Source: Campylobacterales bacterium
Lineage (GTDB): Bacteria > Campylobacterota > Campylobacteria > Campylobacterales > QNZT01
NCBI GenBank assembly: GCA_027056215.1
Contig: JALULO010000100.1
Span: 1-11,351, forward strand
Direction of reading: 5' to 3'
Length of the DNA stretch: 11,351 bases
The notes under the pieces are model-generated. The model made no database searches. It was not told where the DNA came from and saw nothing but the letters and a program-made list of their open reading frames with translations. Shown piece after piece: positions 6,823-11,351 of the stretch; position 1 is the stretch's first letter, and the number at the start of each line of letters is the position of its first letter. The translations under genes and the position numbers were made by a program.

Positions 6823-7922
6823 AGCTCATGTAGTTCCATAGTGATCTCAATCAAGGCTGCGATATCTTTGATGCGTTCTCCTTTGTAAAGCAAAACTTCA
6901 TTGTTTTGTATAACCTTTTGATGAAACATTTCGATCGTTTCAGCACTTGGGCATTGGTTAGCTCCACCAAAAGATTTACAAGCATAAACAGCCCAGCTTC
7001 GTGCAACTTGCATAGCCTCTTTAAATTTATTTGGTGTGATGTTTTTATTGCCATTTAGTGTTGCAACCATACCGGCACAAAATGCATCTCCAGCTCCAGT
7101 TGAATCTATAAATTTTTCTCCCAAATCCACAGGTCTTGCCATGAAAATAGTATCTTGATGTTCTTTTAAAATACCCAATGCGCCAAATTTATCAAGTGTG
7201 ATAATGGCAGATATATTGAGATTTTGTATGGTATTGATGATTGACTCAAGAGATGGAAGGGATTCATCTGTTTGAAAAAACTGTTTTATTTCGTAGATGT
7301 TAAGTTGTAAAATATCGATAAAAGATAAATAATCACGCCAGAAAGAAAAGCCATGGTCTATTTGTGCTGCGCCAAAGTTAGCATAAATGAGGGCATTTTT
7401 ATCTTTAAAATACTTGATTGCAAAGAGTGTGCTAAGATCTTCAGCATTGTTGCTAAGAGTGGGTTTGTCATTGTGAATATGTCCTATGATAATAGCACCA
7501 ATATTTTCAACCTCTTTAACTCTTCTTGCTACAAATGAACGAAAGATATTTTTTGTATTTTGATCATATGTTAGGATGGTTCGATGCGTACCCTCAACTA
7601 TGATCGTTGATCTTGGTGTTTGTACATCCTTGATAAAAAAATCTTTTTTATTGATAAAGTTATGTATCTTAGCATCATCTGCTGTGAGAGCAGACGCAAC
7701 TGCTTCTTGTATTTGGTGTCCGGCATGATCCTCACCGGCAAATAAAATAGGGTAAACACGTTCTCCAACATGTAAAAGTCGCAACGTATAGTTTACACCA
7801 CTTCCACCATAAAGCTCTTCTATGTTTACACTATTTTTACTACCATGGACAATCTCTTGATCACTTGTAATAATATACTCAAGATTTGCACCACCGATAA
7901 CGACGATATTTTTGTTTTGCAT
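6819..7922 (-). CDS. PfkB/ribokinase-family carbohydrate or nucleoside kinase
   Basis: This 367-residue protein is a PfkB-family ATP-dependent kinase. The substrate-side motif GGSGVNYTLRL (39-49) matches the family's GGxxxN signature. FAGEDHAG (61-68) is the G-x-D-x-x-G turn. DSTGAGDAFCAGM (273-285) is the anion-hole and ATP motif with catalytic base D279. The first strand reads VVIGGANLEYII (7-18), and the aspartate that usually contacts the sugar hydroxyls (GxxxxD) is glutamate, E15. It is about 50 residues longer than ribokinase, with extra sequence around 85-160 and a C-terminal tail after 330. The substrate is unknown; adenosine- or ribokinase-like are both possible. It heads a two-gene operon with agmatine deiminase, has its own promoter and an AGGAAA site before the ATG, and is divergent from the aldehyde dehydrogenase. 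Confidence 0.85.
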   Translation of the reverse strand: MQNKNIVVIGGANLEYIITSDQEIVHGSKNSVNIEELYGGSGVNYTLRLLHVGERVYPILFAGEDHAGHQIQEAVASALTADDAKIHNFINKKDFFIKDVQTPRSTIIVEGTHRTILTYDQNTKNIFRSFVARRVKEVENIGAIIIGHIHNDKPTLSNNAEDLSTLFAIKYFKDKNALIYANFGAAQIDHGFSFWRDYLSFIDILQLNIYEIKQFFQTDESLPSLESIINTIQNLNISAIITLDKFGALGILKEHQDTIFMARPVDLGEKFIDSTGAGDAFCAGMVATLNGNKNITPNKFKEAMQVARSWAVYACKSFGGANQCPSAETIEMFHQKVIQNNEVLLYKGERIKDIAALIEITMELHEL

Positions 7923-7939
7923 TTTTTTTCCTGATATGC

Positions 7940-7968
7940 ATTATAGCTTATATCGTCTATATTCAAAA
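7940..7968 (-). promoter_or_regulatory. Promoter of the kinase-agmatine deiminase operon
   Basis: On the minus strand TTTTGA (7968-7963), a 17-bp spacer and a perfect TATAAT (7945-7940) form a sigma-70-like promoter ending 18 bp before the kinase ATG at 7922. The ribosome binding site AGGAAA (about 7932-7927) follows directly. An imperfect palindrome at 7933-7954 (GATAT and ATATC outer arms, 22 bp, 7 of 11 positions symmetric) covers the -10 and could be an operator. Confidence 0.5.
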
Positions 7969-7972
7969 AATA

Positions 7973-7981
7973 TGTTAAAAT
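7973..7981 (+). promoter_or_regulatory. Extended -10 of the aldehyde dehydrogenase gene
   Basis: TGTTAAAAT is a one-mismatch extended -10 (TGn-TAAAAT), 28 bp before the ATG at 8010. A recognisable -35 is missing. Its upstream region overlaps the minus-strand kinase promoter, so the two divergent transcripts share the 87-bp gap and could be co-regulated. Confidence 0.45.
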
Positions 7982-7995
7982 AAACACTTTTAAAC

Positions 7996-8001
7996 AAGGA
8001 G
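7996..8001 (+). promoter_or_regulatory. Strong ribosome binding site choosing the ATG at 8010
   Basis: AAGGAG lies 8 nt before the ATG at 8010. Another ATG at 8005 is only 3 nt from this site and is out of frame with the dehydrogenase, so 8010 is the real start. It is among the strongest Shine-Dalgarno sequences in the window and suggests good expression. Confidence 0.7.
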
Positions 8002-8009
8002 TATATGAG

Positions 8010-9425
8010 ATGGAAGCAAAGATATTTTTTGGGGATGTGGAAGTTGGTAAAACGAAGATTTCGGAGATTTACAATCCTTACAACAACAAACTGGTTTCGC
8101 AATATCCGGTATGTGATGCAAGTGATGCGAAAGAAGCATTGAAAATCGCACAAAAAGCATTTGTTGACAATAAAAGCATCCCTCTAAGCCAACGTATTTT
8201 ATGGCTTGAAGATGTAATTGAAGGATTAAAGAAAAATCAAGAAGATATTGCCAAAACGATTACAGATGAAGTGGGTAAACCCATCTCCTCTTCGAGAGTT
8301 GAAGTGCAAAGATGTATCGAAACCCTTTGTCTAAGTATCTCGGCTGCGATAGAACATCATGGTGAAACTTACAACTCTGATGCCATGCCAAGTGGACGAA
8401 AAACGTTGAGCTTTTTTAAACGAGTGCCTGTAGGTGTTGCCGTTTTGATTACGCCGTTTAATTTTCCCTTAAATCTCATTGCTCATAAATTAGGTCCAGC
8501 CCTTATAAGCGGCAATGCCGTAGTATTAAAACCAACACCTGAAGCGCCTCTGACTGCTTATAAATTTGCAAAGCTTTTCATCGAAAGTAAACACCGTTGC
8601 CCCAACGCTTTAAGTGTGGTTTATGGTGATGCTGAGGTAGGAAGTAGTTTGGTGCAAAGTGCTATCCCTAGAGTGATAAGTTTTACAGGAAGTGTTCCTG
8701 TTGGAAAAATCATCATGCAACAAGCAGGGATCAAAAAAGTATCTTTGGAACTTGGAGGAAATGCTGCAACTTTTATCGATGAAAGTGCAGATTTGGAGGT
8801 AGCTGCAAAAAAATGCGCTATTGGTGCTTTTGCAAATTCAGGGCAGGTCTGTATCTCGTTGCAAAGAATTTATGTACATGAAAGTGTTGCGGATAGTTTT
8901 GCCACATTGCTTGCACGAGAAGCAAAAGAGTTGGTTGTCGGAGACCCTTATGAAGAAGAGACTTTTATGGGACCTTTGATCCATGAAGAAGCTGCACTTC
9001 GTGCACAAAATTGGGTTCAAAGTGCGATTGATGAAGGGGCAGAGTTATTAATTGGCGGGAAAAGAGATGGAAAAATATTTTCTCCAACTGTTATGAACAA
9101 TGTCACAGATACGATGAATATCATTTGTGAAGAAGTTTTTGCACCTATTGTAAGTATTGTAAAAGTTCAGGATTTTGATGAAGCATTGGCAAAAATTAAT
9201 AATTCTCCATATGGTTTGCAATATTCTATATTTACCAACAATCTTCAAAGTACCCAGCGAGCGATAGAAGAGTTTGAGTGTGGTGGTGTAGTGATAAATG
9301 ACATACCTACAATGCGTTTTGACATCCAACCCTATGGTGGTAGCAAATTGAGTGGCATAGGTAAAGAAGGACCAAAATATGCACTTGAAGAGTTTACAGA
9401 GATTAAATCAATTGTGATTTGTTAA
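8010..9425 (+). CDS. NAD(P)-dependent aldehyde dehydrogenase
   Basis: A complete ALDH-superfamily enzyme of 471 residues, oxidising an aldehyde to its acid with NAD(P)+. The catalytic set is intact: N151 in PFNFP, K174 in VVLKPT, the Rossmann turn FTGSVPVG (225-232), general base E247 in LELGG, nucleophile C281 in NSGQVCIS, and E375/F377 in EEVFAP for the cofactor ribose. The style of the sequence (short N-terminus, KKVSLELGGNAA, QRIYVH after the cysteine) resembles lactaldehyde or non-phosphorylating glyceraldehyde-3-phosphate dehydrogenases (GapN/MJ1411-like) more than betaine aldehyde types, but the substrate cannot be fixed. No signal peptide, so cytosolic. It stands alone on the plus strand, divergent from the kinase, and ends 4 bp from the convergent cyclase gene. 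Confidence 0.92.
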   Translation: MEAKIFFGDVEVGKTKISEIYNPYNNKLVSQYPVCDASDAKEALKIAQKAFVDNKSIPLSQRILWLEDVIEGLKKNQEDIAKTITDEVGKPISSSRVEVQRCIETLCLSISAAIEHHGETYNSDAMPSGRKTLSFFKRVPVGVAVLITPFNFPLNLIAHKLGPALISGNAVVLKPTPEAPLTAYKFAKLFIESKHRCPNALSVVYGDAEVGSSLVQSAIPRVISFTGSVPVGKIIMQQAGIKKVSLELGGNAATFIDESADLEVAAKKCAIGAFANSGQVCISLQRIYVHESVADSFATLLAREAKELVVGDPYEEETFMGPLIHEEAALRAQNWVQSAIDEGAELLIGGKRDGKIFSPTVMNNVTDTMNIICEEVFAPIVSIVKVQDFDEALAKINNSPYGLQYSIFTNNLQSTQRAIEEFECGGVVINDIPTMRFDIQPYGGSKLSGIGKEGPKYALEEFTEIKSIVIC

Positions 9426-9429
9426 TCTC

Positions 9430-11349
9430 TTATTTTGAGACAATAGGTATTTCTTGTTTCATCTCTTCACTAAAACAAACTACACGATTTCGTCCTTGTT
9501 CTTTTGCCTGATAGAGTGCAAGATCTGCTCTTTTGAAAAGTGATTTTGGATGATCATTTTTATAAAGTGTTGTAACACCTAGACTAATTGTAATATGTGG
9601 AATATCTTTACGATGGAATGTTTCTACATCTTTACATAGTCTTAGTGCTTTTTTATGTGTATCTTCTAAAGTGGTGTGGCGAAGTATTAACATGAATTCT
9701 TCACCTCCCCATCGGCCAAAAATATCTCCCTCTCTGATACCACTTTTTATCAGAGTAGCGAGTGCTTTCAAAACTTCATCTCCTGCGTCATGTCCATATT
9801 TGTCATTTACTTTTTTGAAGTGATCGATATCAAACATAATAATACCCACAGCTTCTTTCCTTCGACCAGAAAATTGACACAATTTATGCAAAACTTCATC
9901 GATTTTTTGACGGTTATAAATATCTGTTAAGCGATCATGATGCGCTTTATATTTAAGAACGCGTTGTTGTATTAAAATATCAGTGATATCATTAAAAGAG
10001 ATAATAGAATCACCATTTTTAGCATATTGGGTTATGTTTACTTGAAAAGCTTTTGCCAACATGTCTTTACCTATCATATTAACAACTCTTTGTTTAGAGG
10101 GGAGATTTTGCATGTATGTAATCCAACTTGTATCCTTAGGCACACGATTTAAGTAAAAATAGTCTTTATGTTCAAGGAAAAAGTTACAAATACATTGACA
10201 ATTATCGATCATATCTTTAAAAGATGAAAAGCCAAAAAAATCAAGTACTTTTTGATTGGCGTCAACCATTTCATTGCCATTTGTGATGACGATCATATTA
10301 TTTTGAGCATCAAGGATAGTTTTTAATTGTATATTGGCAAGTGAAAGTTTTTTATTTTGTTTTTTTATCTTTTGTTTAAAAGTTTTCCCTTTTATATAGC
10401 GTGCAAAAAACAATATGGTCATCATACCGAGGCTTAAAAAAGCGATCCAAAAGTTATATGTGATTTGATTGATATATTTACCATTAGATAAAGTGACCAC
10501 ATAGGCACTGAGTTTATGCGTAACAGGATTAAACACAGGAATAAATGTTTTGATATATCTTTTATTATTGATAGATTGTGTTAATGAAAAACTATGTTTT
10601 TCGTTTTGTTTATAATGGTTGTGGAAATTTTTGTCATACTGAAACAAAAAATTGTTGTTTATATATCTCTTGTCTATGACAAAATCAGGATCAATTGTAT
10701 TGGTTAAATATGGATTTGATTTTGTTGAAAGAAGGGCTTTTTTTGCAATAATAAATTGTGTATCTATGAAACCACTATTGAGGTAGGCTGTTATGGTATG
10801 TATTGAAAATGAAAGCTCTACACTGCCGAGATACTCTTTTTTATCGATAAGTGGAAACACAAATCTATAGCCATCATTTGCTACACCTTCTTCAAATCCG
10901 GAAATTTTTTGATGTTTTTGATTGACATAAACAACAGTTTTACGAAAAGAGGAGAGGTCATCACCATATTTCTGAGGTGCGTGCATACGTAAAAAACTAT
11001 GATTATTGGGAAGATGAAAATGTACCTGTTTAAAGCCATATTTTTTCAGTTTCATATAATCTGAGGAGAGTAAATTATAAAGTTTTTTACGGTATGGATT
11101 TTGTTGTTGTGGCGAGGTGTTAATAACATGTTTCATAATTTGTTTGATATCTTTTTTATCAAGCAGTGTATCAAAAGCGATAAGTGCTTTATCCTGAAAA
11201 GAGTGATATACAACATTATATTCTGCATCAAAAGAGTTGGTGATATCTGCTAAATAATCTTTAATACGACTTTGTTTATCCCAAGAAAGAATCGCAAATA
11301 AAAGTAATTCAATGATAAATAATGATAAAAAAAGCATCTTATAATGCAA
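9430..11349 (-). CDS. Membrane diguanylate cyclase (dCache-PAS-GGDEF); start uncertain at window edge
   Basis: This sensor enzyme makes c-di-GMP from two GTP. Residues 4-22 form a membrane segment, then a periplasmic sensor region (about 25-295) carries FHLPNNHSFLR (111-121) and KYGDDLS (127-133), characteristic of a dCache_3-type domain common in Campylobacterota. A second membrane helix lies at 299-317, a coiled-coil-like linker at 320-345 and a PAS domain at about 345-455 with a CxCxC cluster (384-388). The GGDEF domain (about 465-628) looks active: FDIDHFK (506-512) with metal ligand D507, GGEEF (548-552), and the inhibitory I-site RxxD (R539-D542) exactly five residues before it. The frame opens at TTG 11349; an ATG at 11337 (residue 5) is an alternative, and the true start could lie past the edge. 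Its promoter is not visible. Confidence 0.9.
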   Translation of the reverse strand: MHYKMLFLSLFIIELLLFAILSWDKQSRIKDYLADITNSFDAEYNVVYHSFQDKALIAFDTLLDKKDIKQIMKHVINTSPQQQNPYRKKLYNLLSSDYMKLKKYGFKQVHFHLPNNHSFLRMHAPQKYGDDLSSFRKTVVYVNQKHQKISGFEEGVANDGYRFVFPLIDKKEYLGSVELSFSIHTITAYLNSGFIDTQFIIAKKALLSTKSNPYLTNTIDPDFVIDKRYINNNFLFQYDKNFHNHYKQNEKHSFSLTQSINNKRYIKTFIPVFNPVTHKLSAYVVTLSNGKYINQITYNFWIAFLSLGMMTILFFARYIKGKTFKQKIKKQNKKLSLANIQLKTILDAQNNMIVITNGNEMVDANQKVLDFFGFSSFKDMIDNCQCICNFFLEHKDYFYLNRVPKDTSWITYMQNLPSKQRVVNMIGKDMLAKAFQVNITQYAKNGDSIISFNDITDILIQQRVLKYKAHHDRLTDIYNRQKIDEVLHKLCQFSGRRKEAVGIIMFDIDHFKKVNDKYGHDAGDEVLKALATLIKSGIREGDIFGRWGGEEFMLILRHTTLEDTHKKALRLCKDVETFHRKDIPHITISLGVTTLYKNDHPKSLFKRADLALYQAKEQGRNRVVCFSEEMKQEIPIVSK

Positions 11350-11351
11350 AA

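Noticed and set aside
9426..9440. TCTC...GAGA repeat between the aldehyde dehydrogenase and cyclase genes as a terminator
   Set aside because: The stem is only 4 bp with a 7-nt loop and no convincing T-tract, so it is too weak for an intrinsic terminator.
1..11351. A horizontally acquired island, defence system or mobile element
   Set aside because: No integrase, transposase, tRNA edge, direct repeats, toxin-antitoxin pair or base-composition break is visible; the genes are typical chromosomal ones.

Overview
This window is a densely packed, AT-rich stretch of bacterial chromosome. It most likely comes from a member of the Campylobacterota (a Sulfurimonas-, Arcobacter- or Campylobacter-like lineage). 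The main reasons are a CiaB-family protein, a dimeric dUTPase followed by an EI24-type membrane protein (the same gene order I recall from Campylobacter jejuni), and a diguanylate cyclase with a double-Cache and PAS arrangement typical of this phylum. Species cannot be decided from the sequence alone. I see no tRNA, rRNA, CRISPR array, insertion sequence or phage gene, and codon use looks even throughout, so this reads as core chromosome and not an acquired island.

Layout. Positions 1-545 (minus) hold the N-terminal 181 codons of a citrate-lyase-beta-like (HpcH/HpaI) protein that runs off the left edge. A 55-bp divergent promoter region follows. Positions 601-2773 (plus) form a four-gene operon: a small helical unknown protein with a TTG start, dUTPase, an EI24/CysZ-like membrane protein and a small exported lytic transglycosylase. 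The last two junctions are 4-base ATGA overlaps. Positions 2775-3890 (minus) encode a c-di-GMP effector-like protein with a degenerate GGDEF domain and a PilZ domain. Positions 3964-5832 (plus) encode a CiaB-family protein with an HEXXH zinc-protease signature. Positions 5827-7922 (minus) form a two-gene operon, a PfkB-family kinase followed by agmatine deiminase, joined by a 4-base overlap. Positions 8010-9425 (plus) encode an aldehyde dehydrogenase expressed divergently from the kinase. Positions 9430 to about 11349 (minus) encode a membrane-bound dCache-PAS-GGDEF diguanylate cyclase whose start lies at or just beyond the right edge.

How the genes fit together. The dut operon combines nucleotide-pool sanitation with envelope functions and is probably a historical grouping more than one pathway. 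Two unlinked c-di-GMP proteins lie in the window: a cyclase with intact GGEEF and I-site motifs, and a PilZ protein with altered motifs. The agmatine deiminase implies conversion of agmatine to N-carbamoylputrescine; why it is coupled to a sugar-kinase-family protein is unclear. All three convergent gene pairs meet within -6 to +4 bp, leaving no room for conventional terminators between them.

No clear novel multi-gene system is visible. The items most worth a second look are the probable metallopeptidase active site of the CiaB-family protein, the degenerate GGDEF-PilZ protein, the kinase/agmatine deiminase pair with its altered kinase motif, and the short conserved-looking gene ahead of dut.
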